Shown: positions 9,045 through 18,140 of the stretch, one piece after another
Numbering within the stretch: position 1 is the stretch's first letter
Layout: each line of letters opens with the position of its first letter
DNA from: FEN-299 sp963727765
GTDB taxonomy: Bacteria > Acidobacteriota > Vicinamibacteria > Vicinamibacterales > Fen-181
DNA length: 64,000 nt
Direction: 5' to 3'
Assembly (NCBI GenBank): GCA_963727765.1
Contig: CAVSGZ010000009.1
Span: 174,301 to 238,300 of the forward strand
Notes under the pieces: generated by a model
Seen by the model: the letters and a program-made list of their open reading frames with translations, nothing else
What the model was told of the DNA's origin: nothing
The model's database searches: none
Made by a program: the position numbers and the translations under genes

Positions 9045-9649
9045 CCGGGGGCATCGCCACCGGGAAGAGCTACGTCCGGGCGCGCGTGGCGTCGCGCGGC
9101 GTGCCGACGCTGGACGCCGACGCCCTCGTGCACGAGCAGCTCGCGGCCGGCACCGAGGCGGCTGCCGAGGTCGTGCGCCGGTTTGGCGAAGGGGTGCTCG
9201 GAGCCGACGGGGCCGTGGACCGGCGGGTCCTCGCGGCGCTCGTGTTCGAGGGCGAACGCGCGCGTCGAGACCTCGAGGCGATCCTCCATCCCCGCGTCTA
9301 CGCCCGGATCGAACAGTGGGAGTCGCTGCAGGCGGAGGCCGGCGCCAGGTGGACGCTCGCCGACATTCCACTGCTGTTCGAGACCGGGAGAGAGCGGGAC
9401 TTCGACCGGGTGATCGCGACCATCTGTGCGCCGGACGAACAGGTGCGCCGCGTGATGGCGAGGAGCGGCTGCAGCGAGGCGGCTGCGCGGTCGCGCGTGG
9501 CCGCGCAGTGGCCGGCGGCCACGAAGGCCGCGCGGGCGACCGACGTCGTCGACACCGGCGGGACGTTCGAGCGGACCGACCGCCAGGTGGATGCCATCTG
9601 CCAGAAGCTCGACGAAGAAACCGGCCAGCATCGGCCTTTCGGCCTATAA
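9026..9649 (+). CDS. coaE: Dephospho-CoA kinase
   Basis: Final step of coenzyme A synthesis, phosphorylating dephospho-CoA. The 207-residue protein opens with the P-loop GGIATGKS, followed by the DADALVHE segment, LEAILHPRVY, and the LFETGRERDFD lid/core region typical of CoaE. GTG 9026 is used, inside the end of folD, so the two are translationally coupled. The stop overlaps a TATAAT hexamer that may start transcription of the next gene. Confidence 0.93.
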   Translation: MLKVALTGGIATGKSYVRARVASRGVPTLDADALVHEQLAAGTEAAAEVVRRFGEGVLGADGAVDRRVLAALVFEGERARRDLEAILHPRVYARIEQWESLQAEAGARWTLADIPLLFETGRERDFDRVIATICAPDEQVRRVMARSGCSEAAARSRVAAQWPAATKAARATDVVDTGGTFERTDRQVDAICQKLDEETGQHRPFGL

Positions 9650-9650
9650 T
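9645..9650 (+). promoter_or_regulatory. -10-like TATAAT upstream of the permease gene
   Basis: A perfect TATAAT overlaps the coaE stop codon, about 97 bases before the permease ATG. No good -35 hexamer is seen at 16-18 bases upstream, so promoter assignment is tentative. Confidence 0.35.
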
Positions 9651-9746
9651 GCCCCTCACCCGACGCGCGGTGCCGGGGCCGTGCCCGCTCGAGCCCCTCC
9701 CGGAATCGTCACCCTTGTTGCCATTACTGGTTCGGAGGCGCATCAC

Positions 9747-11426
9747 ATGGCAGGTTTGTTCATCAAGAAAGACCTGACGAGACTCATCGCCGACGCCAAC
9801 GACCCGCTTGCCGGCGAAGCCGTGCACGGAGCGCACGCGGGCGGCCAGCTCAAACGGACGCTGACGGCGTTCAACCTCACGATGCTGGGCATCGGGGCGA
9901 TCATCGGTGCCGGGATTTTCTCGCTCACCGGGACCGCCTCGGCCAACTATGCGGGCCCGGGGATCGTGTACAGCTTCATGATCGGCGGCGTGCTCTGCGC
10001 GCTCGCCGGGGTGTGCTACGCGGAGATGGCGTCGATGATCCCGGTGGCGGGATCGGCCTACGCCTACAGCTACGCCACGATGGGCGAGTTCATCGCCTGG
10101 ATCATCGGCTGGGACCTGGTCCTGGAGTACGCCTTCGGCGCGGTGACCGTGAGCACCTCGTGGTCGGGCTATTTTCTGAGCCTGCTGCACAAGACCTTGA
10201 ACGTCCCGGTGACCGATACGATGCTGCGGCTGACCAAGGGGCCGTGGGAGCAGGTGCTGCTCAACGACGGCGTCACCCACGCGTTCGGCCTGTGGAACGT
10301 GCCGGCGAGCTTCATCGGCCTGACCGTGGCCGCGATCCTCTATCGGGGCATGCGCGAGAGCGCGTTTGTCAACAACCTGATCGTCGTCGTCAAGGTGACG
10401 ATCGTCCTGGTGTTCATTGCGCTCGGCATCAGCGTGATCTCGCCGGGCAACCTGTTCGTGAACCACGCGGCGACGGGCCTGTTCGCGCTCGTGCCGGCCA
10501 AGGAACTGATGACGCTCAATGGGCGCGAAGTGATGGCCTACGGGTGGGGCCTCAACGGGGTGCTGACCGGGGCCGGCGTGGTCTTCTTCGCCTACATCGG
10601 CTTCGACGCCGTCTCGACGACGGCCCAGGAGGCGAAGAACCCGGCACGCGACATGCCTATCGGGATCCTGGGCTCCCTCGTCATCTGCACCATCCTCTAC
10701 ATCCTGGTGGCGATCACGCTGACCGGCGTCGTGAACTACAAGCAGCTGAGCGTGCCCGACCCGATCGCGGTGGGCATCGACCGGATCGTGGCCCTGCGCG
10801 GCTGGTCCCCGCTTGTGCAGACCGTCTTCACGTCTGTCATCAAGCTGGGCGCTCTGTGCGGGCTGACCTCCGTCATCCTCGTCATGATGATGGGCCAGAC
10901 CCGCATCTTCTACGCCATGAGCAAGGACGGGCTGCTGCCGTGGTTCGGCGCCGTCCACAAGGAGCACGGCACCCCGTACGTCGCGACGGTGCTGACGGGC
11001 TGTTTCGTCGCGTTCTGCGGCGGCGTGATGCCGATGAGCCTGGTAGGCGAGCTGGTGTCGATCGGCACACTGCTGGCCTTCGTGCTGGTGTGCATCGGCG
11101 TGCCGATCCTGCGCGTGGCGAACAAGGAAATCGAACGTCCGTTCAAGGTCCCCGGCGGAATGGCTGGAGCGTGGATCGTCGGCATGACTGGTGCGGCCGC
11201 GTGTCTCTACGTCATGTGGGGCCTGCCCAAGGACACGTGGCTGCGTCTGATCATCTGGATGGAGATCGGCCTGCTGATCTACGGCTCGTTCGGGTGGCGG
11301 CGCAGCCGCCTGGCGGACCCGGAGACAACCGCGGCGCGAGCCAGGGTTCACGTGCCTATTCTGGTGGTGGCGATCCTGGCGTTCATTCCGACGATCTGGA
11401 TCGCGTTCGAGACGTTCGGGAAGTAA
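9747..11426 (+). CDS. APC-superfamily amino acid permease (cationic amino acid transporter type)
   Basis: A 559-residue integral membrane protein with about 12-14 hydrophobic helices. The first helix carries the APC signature IGAIIGAGIFSLTGT, and the middle has FAYIGFDAVSTTAQEAKNP, typical of the CAT (cationic amino acid transporter) branch. GGAGG at 9734-9738 sets the ATG at 9747. It ends the plus-strand group and converges on kdsC across a heptad-repeat spacer. Substrate cannot be decided from sequence alone; lysine/arginine or broad neutral amino acids are plausible. Confidence 0.88.
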   Translation: MAGLFIKKDLTRLIADANDPLAGEAVHGAHAGGQLKRTLTAFNLTMLGIGAIIGAGIFSLTGTASANYAGPGIVYSFMIGGVLCALAGVCYAEMASMIPVAGSAYAYSYATMGEFIAWIIGWDLVLEYAFGAVTVSTSWSGYFLSLLHKTLNVPVTDTMLRLTKGPWEQVLLNDGVTHAFGLWNVPASFIGLTVAAILYRGMRESAFVNNLIVVVKVTIVLVFIALGISVISPGNLFVNHAATGLFALVPAKELMTLNGREVMAYGWGLNGVLTGAGVVFFAYIGFDAVSTTAQEAKNPARDMPIGILGSLVICTILYILVAITLTGVVNYKQLSVPDPIAVGIDRIVALRGWSPLVQTVFTSVIKLGALCGLTSVILVMMMGQTRIFYAMSKDGLLPWFGAVHKEHGTPYVATVLTGCFVAFCGGVMPMSLVGELVSIGTLLAFVLVCIGVPILRVANKEIERPFKVPGGMAGAWIVGMTGAAACLYVMWGLPKDTWLRLIIWMEIGLLIYGSFGWRRSRLADPETTAARARVHVPILVVAILAFIPTIWIAFETFGK

Positions 11427-11440
11427 TCAGGAAAAGAAAG

Positions 11441-11535
11441 CTGGCTTTCGGCGATCGGCGATCGGCGTTCGGCTTTCGACCGTGCCACGGGCGTACCGTG
11501 AGGTGGCCGACAGTCGAGAGCCGATGGCCGAGAGC
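11441..11535. repeat. Inverted pair of degenerate heptad arrays between convergent genes
   Basis: From about 11441 the plus strand reads as consecutive seven-base units GGCTTTC, GGCGATC, GGCGATC, GGCGTTC, GGCTTTC. From about 11535 back to 11500 the minus strand reads GGCTCTC, GGCCATC, GGCTCTC, GACTGTC, GGCCACC. The two arrays face each other and could fold into a long imperfect stem, so the element may terminate both the permease and kdsC transcripts. No T-run is seen. Confidence 0.6.
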
Positions 11536-11538
11536 CGG

Positions 11539-12087
11539 CTAGGTCCTCTCTTCGGCCTGGTAGGTCCGGACGAGCGCGTCCCACTTTCCCTGCGCCCTCA
11601 GCACCACTTCGATCAGCTCGCGAGCCGCGCCATCTCCGCCCGCGCGGCTGCTCACCCAATCGACGCGCTCCAGGACTTCGGGCGCGGCGTCGGCCGGGGC
11701 GGCCGACAGGCCTGCGCGCCCAAGGACCGGAAGGTCCAGCAGGTCGTCCCCCATAAACGCTGCCTGCTCGGCCAGCAGATGCTCCTCTTCGAGCACCTCC
11801 GCGAAGACCTGCTGCTTCTCGACCGCGAGCTGACGGACGATGCGGATGCCGAGCTGCGCGGCCCGCATGGTGGTGGCAGGAGAATGCCGTCCCGACAGGA
11901 TGCCAACCGCCAGCCCGGCCCGCTGCGCCCAGACCACGCCGGTCCCGTCCCGGATGTTGAACTGCTTGGACTCGGTGCCGTCGGCCTGAACCAGGATCCG
12001 CCCGTCGGTCAGCACGCCGTCCACGTCGAACAGCAGCAGCCGGATACGGGCGGCCTTTCGCGCGAGGTCGGCGGGATCGCAGGGCAT
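11539..12087 (-). CDS. kdsC: 3-deoxy-D-manno-octulosonate 8-phosphate phosphatase KdsC
   Basis: HAD-family phosphatase that removes phosphate from KDO-8-phosphate. The 182-residue protein has motif I LLFDVDGVLTDG (nucleophile Asp then Asp), motif II LSGR, and motif III-type FMGDDLLDLPVL, all in the expected spacing for the tetrameric KdsC branch. Its ATG shares one base with the stop of kdsD (TGATG), so the two are coupled. Last gene of the long minus-strand run starting at sdhA. Confidence 0.93.
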   Translation of the reverse strand: MPCDPADLARKAARIRLLLFDVDGVLTDGRILVQADGTESKQFNIRDGTGVVWAQRAGLAVGILSGRHSPATTMRAAQLGIRIVRQLAVEKQQVFAEVLEEEHLLAEQAAFMGDDLLDLPVLGRAGLSAAPADAAPEVLERVDWVSSRAGGDGAARELIEVVLRAQGKWDALVRTYQAEERT

Positions 12088-13064
12088 CAGAACAACTCGG
12101 TGCGCCAGAGGTCGTGGAGATGGACGACGCCCTCCACCCGCCCGTCGGGCGCGACGACGACGAGCGAGGTGATCTTGCGGCGCTCCATCAGGTTCAGGCC
12201 CTCGACGGCGAGCAGTGTGCGGCTGACGGTCACCGGCGTCGTGGTCATCACGTCCCGGGCCGTCCGCTCCAGCACGCGGGGGTCGGTCATGTGCCGGCGC
12301 AGGTCGCCGTCGGTGATGATCCCGGCCAGGCGCCCCTCGGCATCGATCACGCACGTCATGCCCAGGCCCTGGCGCGACATCTCGTCGAGGACCTCGCGCA
12401 TCGTCGTCCACTCGCCGACCTGCGGCAGCCCGTCGCCGGCGTGCATCAACTGATCGAGTCGCATCAGCCGCTTGATCTTGCCGCCGGGGTGCCGGTGCTC
12501 GAAGTCCTCCTGGCTGAAACCCTTGCGCACGAGCAGCGCCATAGCCAGGGCATCGCCGAGCGCGAGCGCGGCCGTGGTGCTGGCTGTCGGCGCGAGGTTC
12601 AGCGGGCACGCCTCCTCGCTGACGCGGCAGTCGAGCGTCACGTCGGACGTCTGGCCGAGCGTGGAGTCGGGAACGCCGGTGATGGCCACAATCCGTGCGC
12701 CGACTCGCCGGATCGTCTCGAGCAGCCTCCTGATCTCGCCGGTCTCGCCCGAGTACGACACGGCGACCACGACGTCGTCGGGCTGGAGGGCGCCGAGGTC
12801 GCCGTGGATCGCGTCGGCGGGGTGCAGGAAGAACGCGGACGTTCCGGTGCTCGACAGCGTCGCCGCGATCTTCCGCCCGATCAGGCCCGACTTGCCCATC
12901 CCCGTCAACAGCACGCGGCCGCGGCAGTCGTAGAGCAAGTCGACCGCGGCGCTGAAGGCGGCGTCGATGCGGCCGACGAGGGCCAGGATCGCGTCGGCCT
13001 CGATGCGGAGGACCTTGCGGGCAAGTTCGAGTTCGGTCAGCGCGTCGGTGGTGGTCACGGGCAT
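12087..13064 (-). CDS. kdsD: Arabinose-5-phosphate isomerase KdsD
   Basis: Converts ribulose 5-phosphate to arabinose 5-phosphate, the first committed KDO precursor. The 325-residue protein has an SIS domain (about 35-165, with TGMGKSGLIGRKIAATLSSTG and SYSGETGEI) and two CBS domains (about 205-325), the KdsD/KpsF architecture. The LNLAPTASTTA motif and HPGGKI are also typical. Lies between kdsA and kdsC and overlaps kdsC by one base. Confidence 0.93.
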   Translation of the reverse strand: MPVTTTDALTELELARKVLRIEADAILALVGRIDAAFSAAVDLLYDCRGRVLLTGMGKSGLIGRKIAATLSSTGTSAFFLHPADAIHGDLGALQPDDVVVAVSYSGETGEIRRLLETIRRVGARIVAITGVPDSTLGQTSDVTLDCRVSEEACPLNLAPTASTTAALALGDALAMALLVRKGFSQEDFEHRHPGGKIKRLMRLDQLMHAGDGLPQVGEWTTMREVLDEMSRQGLGMTCVIDAEGRLAGIITDGDLRRHMTDPRVLERTARDVMTTTPVTVSRTLLAVEGLNLMERRKITSLVVVAPDGRVEGVVHLHDLWRTELF

Positions 13065-13083
13065 CTGGTCTCCGGGGCGCCGG

Positions 13084-13920
13084 TCACCGCGGAGCCTTCA
13101 CGACGGCGTCGATCCGCGTGAGGCGCTCGAGCAGCGCGTCGAGCTGGTCGAGTCGCAGCGCGTTCTGCGCATCGCTCCGGGCCCTGGGCGGGTCGTCATG
13201 AACTTCGAGGAAGATACCGTCGACGCCGGCCGCGACGCCGGCCGAGCCGAGCGGCTCGATGTACTCCGCGAGGCCTGAGGTGACGCCGTCGCCGCCGCCC
13301 GGGCGCTGGAGGCTGTGCGTGACGTCGAAGATGACGGGACACCCGAACGCCCGCATCATCGGGATCGCGCGCATGTCGACGACGAGGTCGTGGTAGCCGA
13401 ACGTCGTGCCCCGCTCGGTGACGAGCACGCGGTCGTTGCCGGCGCCGGTGACCTTGGCCACCGCGTGGCGGACATCGGCCGGCGCGAGGAACTGCCCCTT
13501 CTTGATGTTGACGGCGCGACCGGTGGCGGCGGCCGCGAGCAGCAGGTCGGTCTGGCGGCACAGGAAGGCCGGGATCTGCAGCGCATCGGCCACTTCTGCC
13601 GCCGGCGCCGCCTGGGCCGGTTCGTGGATGTCGGTGAGGATCGGGACGCCGGCGTCGGCCTTGATCCGGCCGAGAATCCGCAAGCCCTCCGACAGGCCGG
13701 GGCCCCGATAGGACGCGACCGAGGTCCGGTTGGCCTTGTCGTACGACGCCTTGAAGATGAACGGCACGCCTCGGAGCGAGGCGATGTCGCGGATGGCGAC
13801 GGCCAGGCCGGACGCGTGCGCCTCGCTCTCGATGACACAGGGACCCGCGATCAGCACGAGCGGAAGGCCGCCTCCCACCCGGACCGGCCCGATGGCCACC
13901 GTGCGCGTGCAGGACGTCAT
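13084..13920 (-). CDS. kdsA: 3-deoxy-8-phosphooctulonate synthase KdsA
   Basis: Condenses phosphoenolpyruvate with arabinose 5-phosphate to KDO-8-phosphate. The 278-residue TIM-barrel protein contains IAGPCVIES near the N-terminus, FKASYDKANRTS, LTDIHEP, KKGQFLAP and the DVTHSLQRPG segment, all diagnostic of KdsA. The AGPC cysteine and DVTHS region suggest a metal-dependent form, but this is not decided here. It is 19 bases upstream of kdsD in the same direction. Confidence 0.95.
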   Translation of the reverse strand: MTSCTRTVAIGPVRVGGGLPLVLIAGPCVIESEAHASGLAVAIRDIASLRGVPFIFKASYDKANRTSVASYRGPGLSEGLRILGRIKADAGVPILTDIHEPAQAAPAAEVADALQIPAFLCRQTDLLLAAAATGRAVNIKKGQFLAPADVRHAVAKVTGAGNDRVLVTERGTTFGYHDLVVDMRAIPMMRAFGCPVIFDVTHSLQRPGGGDGVTSGLAEYIEPLGSAGVAAGVDGIFLEVHDDPPRARSDAQNALRLDQLDALLERLTRIDAVVKAPR

Positions 13921-13941
13921 AGAGAGCGCCTCGTTCCGTCG

Positions 13942-15607
13942 TCAGTCGCGTGCGGTGCTGGCGACAGTTTCCGCCGGCGCGGCCAGCCGTGCCACTTTGT
14001 GGCGGTAACTCGCGCCCACAAACCCAGCGAACAGCGGATGCGGCTTGAGCGGCTTCGACTTGAACTCGGGATGGAACTGCACGGCGATGAACCACGGATG
14101 GCCGGGCAGTTCGGCGATCTCGACGAACTTGCCGTCGGGCGACTTGCCTGAGATGCGCAGCCCGTGGGCCGTCAGCGCCTGCTCGTAGGCCGGGTTGAAC
14201 TCGTAGCGATGGCGATGCCGCTCCGAGATCATGTCGGCGCCGTAGACCTGCCGGGCCAGCGATCCGGGTGTCAGCACGCACGGGTACTGTCCGAGCCGCA
14301 TCGTCCCGCCGAGGTCTTCGACGCCGAGCAGGTCGCGCAGCTTGAAGATGACCTTGTCGGGCGCCTGTTCGTTGCACTCGGTCGAGTCGGCGTCGGCCAG
14401 CCCCGCGACGTGGCGTGCGTACTCCACCATCGCCCACTGGAACCCGTAGCAGATCCCGAAGAAGGGGATCGTCCTGAGGCGCGCCACCTCGGCGGCCCGC
14501 ATCATCCCGCGGGTGCCGCGCGTGCCGAACCCGCCCGGCACCAGGATGCCGTCGGCCCCGTCGAGCAGCCCGGCGCCCTCCGGCTCTTCCAGCGCCTCGG
14601 CCTCGACCCAGCGGAAGTTCACCTTGAGCCCGTGTGGAAACCCGCCGTGCGTCATCGCCTCGTTCAGGCTCTTGTAGGAGTCTTCGTCACTCGACGTACT
14701 TGCCCACCACGTGGATGGTGATTTCGTCGGAGGGATGGCGGATGCGATCGACGAGGTGCTGCCAGGTGTTGAGCCTGGCCTGGCTCTCCGGCAGGTGGAG
14801 GTACTTCAGGATGATCGCGTCGAGGCCCTCGGCCGCGAGCATCAGGGGGACCTCGTAGATCGACGACACGTCGAGCGCCGTGATGACGGCTTCGTCGCTG
14901 ACGTCGCAGAACAGGGCGATCTTCCGCTTGATGTCCTGCGGGAGGAACCGGTCGGTGCGGCAGAGGAGGATGTCGGGCTGAATGCCGATCGACCGCAGGT
15001 CGCGGACGCTGTGCTGGGTCGGCTTGGTCTTCAGCTCGCCGGCCGTGCCGATGAAGGGCACCAGGGTCAAGTGGATGTAGAGCGTGTTCTCGCGCCCGAT
15101 GTCCTGCCGGAACTGGCGAATCGCCTCGAGAAACGGCTGGCTTTCGATGTCGCCGACCGTTCCGCCGATCTCGACGAGGACGACATCGACGTCGGTCGCG
15201 GCTGCCCGCAGGCACTCCTTGATCTCGTTGGTGATGTGGGGGATGACCTGCACCGTGCGCCCGAGGTAGTCGCCCCGGCGTTCCTTCTGGATCACCGAGA
15301 GGTAGATCTTGCCGGTCGTCCAGTTGTGGGCGCGCGTGGTGACGGTGTTGGTGAATCGCTCGTAGTGGCCGAGATCCAGATCGGTCTCGGTGCCGTCGTC
15401 GGTGACGTAGACCTCGCCGTGCTGGTACGGGCTCATCGTGCCCGGATCGACGTTGATGTACGGATCGAATTTCTGCAGCGTGACCCGGTATCCGTGCCCC
15501 TCGAGCAAAGCCCCGATGGACGCGGCGGCGAGCCCCTTGCCCAGCGAGGACACCACGCCGCCCGTGACGAAGATGAACTTGACCGGTCGGCCGTCCTTGT
15601 TCTGCAT
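13942..15607 (-). CDS. pyrG: CTP synthase PyrG, interrupted by one extra base that creates a stop
   Basis: Makes CTP from UTP and glutamine. The N-terminal amidoligase domain is intact from ATG 15607: FVTGGVVSSLGKG, the DPYINVDPGTMSPYQHGEV region and VEIGGTVGDIES. At HVVGKYVE the minus strand reads GAG TGA CGA, where the family has YED(S)YKS; one inserted base (plus-strand C at 14688) makes TGA. The frame resumes with the rest of the linker and the glutaminase domain: GGFGTRG, the nucleophile in FGICYGFQ and the catalytic HPEF. Repaired length is about 554 residues, normal for PyrG. Its position among kds genes fits, since KdsB consumes CTP. Confidence 0.9.
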
Positions 15608-15613
15608 AAGCGT

Positions 15614-16405
15614 TCAGGCCGGAAGCGATGGCGCCGCCAGGCGCCGGACGCGCTCGAGATCGGCTTCCGTGTCGACCCCGATCGAATCGTGAAGGGTCTC
15701 CACCACGCGGACGCGGAACCCGTGTTCGAGCGCGCGGAGCTGTTCGAGCGACTCGGCCCGCTCGAGCGGCGTGGGCTCGAGCCGCGTCCAGTCGAGCAGG
15801 AAGGCGCGCCGGTACACGTAGAGTCCGATGTGCTTGAACGCGCGCCGCGGGTCGAGGCCGCCGCCGGCAGCCCGCGTGTGGGGGATCGGCGCACGCGAAA
15901 AGTAGAGGGCAAATCCCGACCGATCCGCCACGACCTTGACGACGTTCGGATCCTCAAGATCGGCGGGGTTGTCGAGGCGCCGGCAGAGCGTGCCCATGGG
16001 GATTGCGGCGTCGCGGTCCAGCGGCGCGATCGCCTCGGCGATCATCTCCGTCGCGAGCAGCGGCTCGTCGCCCTGCACGTTCACGACGAGGTCGCACGAC
16101 AGCGAGGCGGCCACCTCGGCGACACGGTCGCTGCCGCTCGCGTGATCGGCCCTGGTCATCACGGCCAGGCCGCCGAAAGCCTCGACGGCGTCCCGCACCC
16201 GTTCGTCATCGGTGGCCACGACAACGGCGTCGAGCGCCGGCGAGGCGGCCGCCCGCCGATACACGTGTTCGATCATCGGCCGTCCGGCGATGGCGAGCAA
16301 CGGCTTGCCCGGGAGCCGGGACGACTGGTATCGGGCGGGAATGACGGCCACGCGGCGTGCGTGGGCCAGCGAACGGATGTGCCTGGGGTCCCGATCAGGG
16401 TGCAC
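15614..16405 (-). CDS. kdsB: CMP-KDO synthetase KdsB
   Basis: Activates KDO with CTP for lipopolysaccharide core synthesis. The 263-residue nucleotidyltransferase has VIPARYQSSRLPGKPL, the SGSDRVAEV segment, NVQGDEPL and HIGLYVYRR, all characteristic. ATG 16405 is used; a start nearer the RRVAVIPAR segment is possible, which would remove up to about 16 residues. Six bases separate it from pyrG, indicating one transcript. Confidence 0.93.
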   Translation of the reverse strand: MHPDRDPRHIRSLAHARRVAVIPARYQSSRLPGKPLLAIAGRPMIEHVYRRAAASPALDAVVVATDDERVRDAVEAFGGLAVMTRADHASGSDRVAEVAASLSCDLVVNVQGDEPLLATEMIAEAIAPLDRDAAIPMGTLCRRLDNPADLEDPNVVKVVADRSGFALYFSRAPIPHTRAAGGGLDPRRAFKHIGLYVYRRAFLLDWTRLEPTPLERAESLEQLRALEHGFRVRVVETLHDSIGVDTEADLERVRRLAAPSLPA

Positions 16406-16473
16406 GGCGAATCATAGCACACGTGCGGCGGGCGGCCGACCGTGGGGCCGGCGCTCGCCGACCCCTACGGAAC

Positions 16474-17304
16474 TCAGACGGTGCGGGCCGGAGCGTCGGG
16501 GATGCCCTCGCGGCGCTTCAGGCCCTCTGGCGTCTTGCCGAGCTTGGCCGGGCACGGCTGCTTCCAGAGCTTCAGGTAGTCGAACACCAGCTGCCGCTTC
16601 ATCAGCTGGATGGCGCGCGCCGGGTCGACGCCCTTCGGGCACACCCGCGAACACTCGCCGGCGAAGTGGCACCGCCACGGACCGCGCTCGCCGGCCAGCA
16701 GCGCCTTGCGCGACGCGAAGCCGCCATCGCGGCTGTCGGCGTTGTAGCGGTGCGCCTGGGCGAGCGGCATCGGCCCGGCATAGGTCGGGTCGGTCGCGTA
16801 GGTCGGGCACGCCGCCATGCAGCACCCGCACTTGATGCAGTAGGAGAACTCGAGGTACTGCTCCAGCTGATGAGCCGACTGCCAGTACTCGCCCGTCGGG
16901 TTCTGCTGCTCGTCCACATCCTCGCGGATGATGTGCGGCTGCACCGCGACGTGCGCCTCGACCATCGGCATCAGGTCCGGCACCAGGTCCCGAATGATGT
17001 TGAAATTGGGAAGTGGGGCCACGGTGACCAGCGCGCTCCCCAGCTCGGACACCTGCGTGTTGCACGCCAGGCGGGGCCGGCCGTTGATGAACATGCCGCA
17101 CGACCCGCACACCCCCATCCGGCAGGAGGACCGCCACGCCAGCGTGGGCGACAGCGTCTCCTTGATGCGCTTCAGCCCTTCGAGCACCGTCATGCCGGGC
17201 GGGTAGGGGATCCGGTAGTTCTCCCAGTGCGGCTCGGCGTCGGTCGTCGGGTCGAACCTCCGGATGCGAAAGACCACCTCGGACGCGACTTGGTTGTCAG
17301 CCAT
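16474..17304 (-). CDS. sdhB: Succinate dehydrogenase iron-sulfur subunit
   Basis: Passes electrons from SdhA to the membrane subunits through three iron-sulfur clusters. The 276-residue protein has the N-terminal 2Fe-2S ligands CRMGVCGSCG followed by the fourth Cys in RLAC, and the C-terminal CIKCGCCMAACP and CSRVCPKGVDP sets for the 4Fe-4S and 3Fe-4S clusters. It is somewhat longer than enterobacterial SdhB at both ends. It follows sdhD by 15 bases, giving the order sdhA-sdhC-sdhD-sdhB. Confidence 0.95.
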   Translation of the reverse strand: MADNQVASEVVFRIRRFDPTTDAEPHWENYRIPYPPGMTVLEGLKRIKETLSPTLAWRSSCRMGVCGSCGMFINGRPRLACNTQVSELGSALVTVAPLPNFNIIRDLVPDLMPMVEAHVAVQPHIIREDVDEQQNPTGEYWQSAHQLEQYLEFSYCIKCGCCMAACPTYATDPTYAGPMPLAQAHRYNADSRDGGFASRKALLAGERGPWRCHFAGECSRVCPKGVDPARAIQLMKRQLVFDYLKLWKQPCPAKLGKTPEGLKRREGIPDAPARTV

Positions 17305-17319
17305 GTGTCATCCCCCCGC

Positions 17320-17700
17320 CTAGGCGCCGCGCGCCACGGTGAATCCCATCCACGCCGCCCACGTGCCGATGGCGAACAGCACGACGCCTGCCACCAGGAA
17401 CAGGCCGGTCAGCGCCTTCTTGGTGCCGGTCTTCGGGTTGAGCTCGAAGAGGATGTTCCTGAGGCCGTAGAGGCCGTGGAACAGCGCAGCGCCGAGCAGC
17501 AGCACGTAGGTCACCATGAAGAACACGCTCTTGGCGCGCACGACCACGTTGGCCCAGTCGATCGGATCCCCGCCGTTGGGCACCGACACCGCGAGCGGCA
17601 GGATCGTGTCGAGGTGCATGATCACCATGTGCAGGCCGAGGAGCACCAGAATGACGGCCCCGGCGGCCAGATGCCACGTCCACAAGCTTTGATCGCGCAC
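17320..17700 (-). CDS. sdhD: Succinate dehydrogenase membrane anchor subunit
   Basis: A 126-residue protein with three membrane helices (about 8-28, 55-80, 95-118). His residues in the first two helices (WHLA, GLHMVIMH, ALFHGLYGLRN) are suitable heme b and quinone-site ligands. Assigned as the second anchor by position between sdhC and sdhB. The sdhC/sdhD names are by order; anchors diverge too much to distinguish by sequence here. Confidence 0.82.
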   Translation of the reverse strand: MRDQSLWTWHLAAGAVILVLLGLHMVIMHLDTILPLAVSVPNGGDPIDWANVVVRAKSVFFMVTYVLLLGAALFHGLYGLRNILFELNPKTGTKKALTGLFLVAGVVLFAIGTWAAWMGFTVARGA

Positions 17701-17708
17701 GTCCCCTC

Positions 17709-18140
17709 CTACTTCAGGAAGCCGATCCCGCCGACGATCGCCAGGACCGCCGCCAGGATCATCACGCCGATGGCCAGCGGGCGCTGCTCGTCCACCGAGG
17801 TGCGATACGGGTAAACCGGCTCAATCGGCTTGCCGATGGCGAAGCCGAGTTCGACCAGCACGAGACGGATGCCGTTGACCGCGTGGAAGGCGAAGGCCGC
17901 GAAGACCAGGTACTCGCCGACCTTGAAGACCGGCCCGTGGACCGCGCCCATCGCGAAGTCCCACCATGACTTGCCGAGCCCGCGCGACGAGGTCACGAGG
18001 ATGTGCAGGAGGAAGTAGAGCAGCAGGCCCAGGCCGGTCACTCGGTGCAGCGTATACAGATAGCGCTCAAGTCCCCAGCGCCCGCCGCCCAGCCACCCTA
18101 TCACCCCGAGGCGGTTGGGACGTCCCTTGTTCTCAATCAT
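17709..18140 (-). CDS. sdhC: Succinate dehydrogenase cytochrome b subunit
   Basis: A 143-residue membrane anchor with three helices. The first has YTLHRVTGLGLLLYFLLHI, the conserved H-R-x-TG quinone-site pattern of SdhC cytochromes, and a later FAFHAVNGIRLV segment supplies a heme-ligand His. ATG 18140 is chosen because GAGG precedes it at suitable spacing; an in-frame GTG at 18152 is an alternative. The start lies inside the 3' end of sdhA (stop at 18133), so the two are coupled. Confidence 0.88.
   Translation of the reverse strand: MIENKGRPNRLGVIGWLGGGRWGLERYLYTLHRVTGLGLLLYFLLHILVTSSRGLGKSWWDFAMGAVHGPVFKVGEYLVFAAFAFHAVNGIRLVLVELGFAIGKPIEPVYPYRTSVDEQRPLAIGVMILAAVLAIVGGIGFLK

Noticed and set aside
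9030..11351. 773-codon minus-strand open frame opposite coaE and the permease
   Set aside because: Low-complexity His/Arg/Asp composition, antisense to two well-supported genes, and no ribosome site.
11441..11535. CRISPR array
   Set aside because: The repeats are seven bases, degenerate and without spacers; no cas genes are present.
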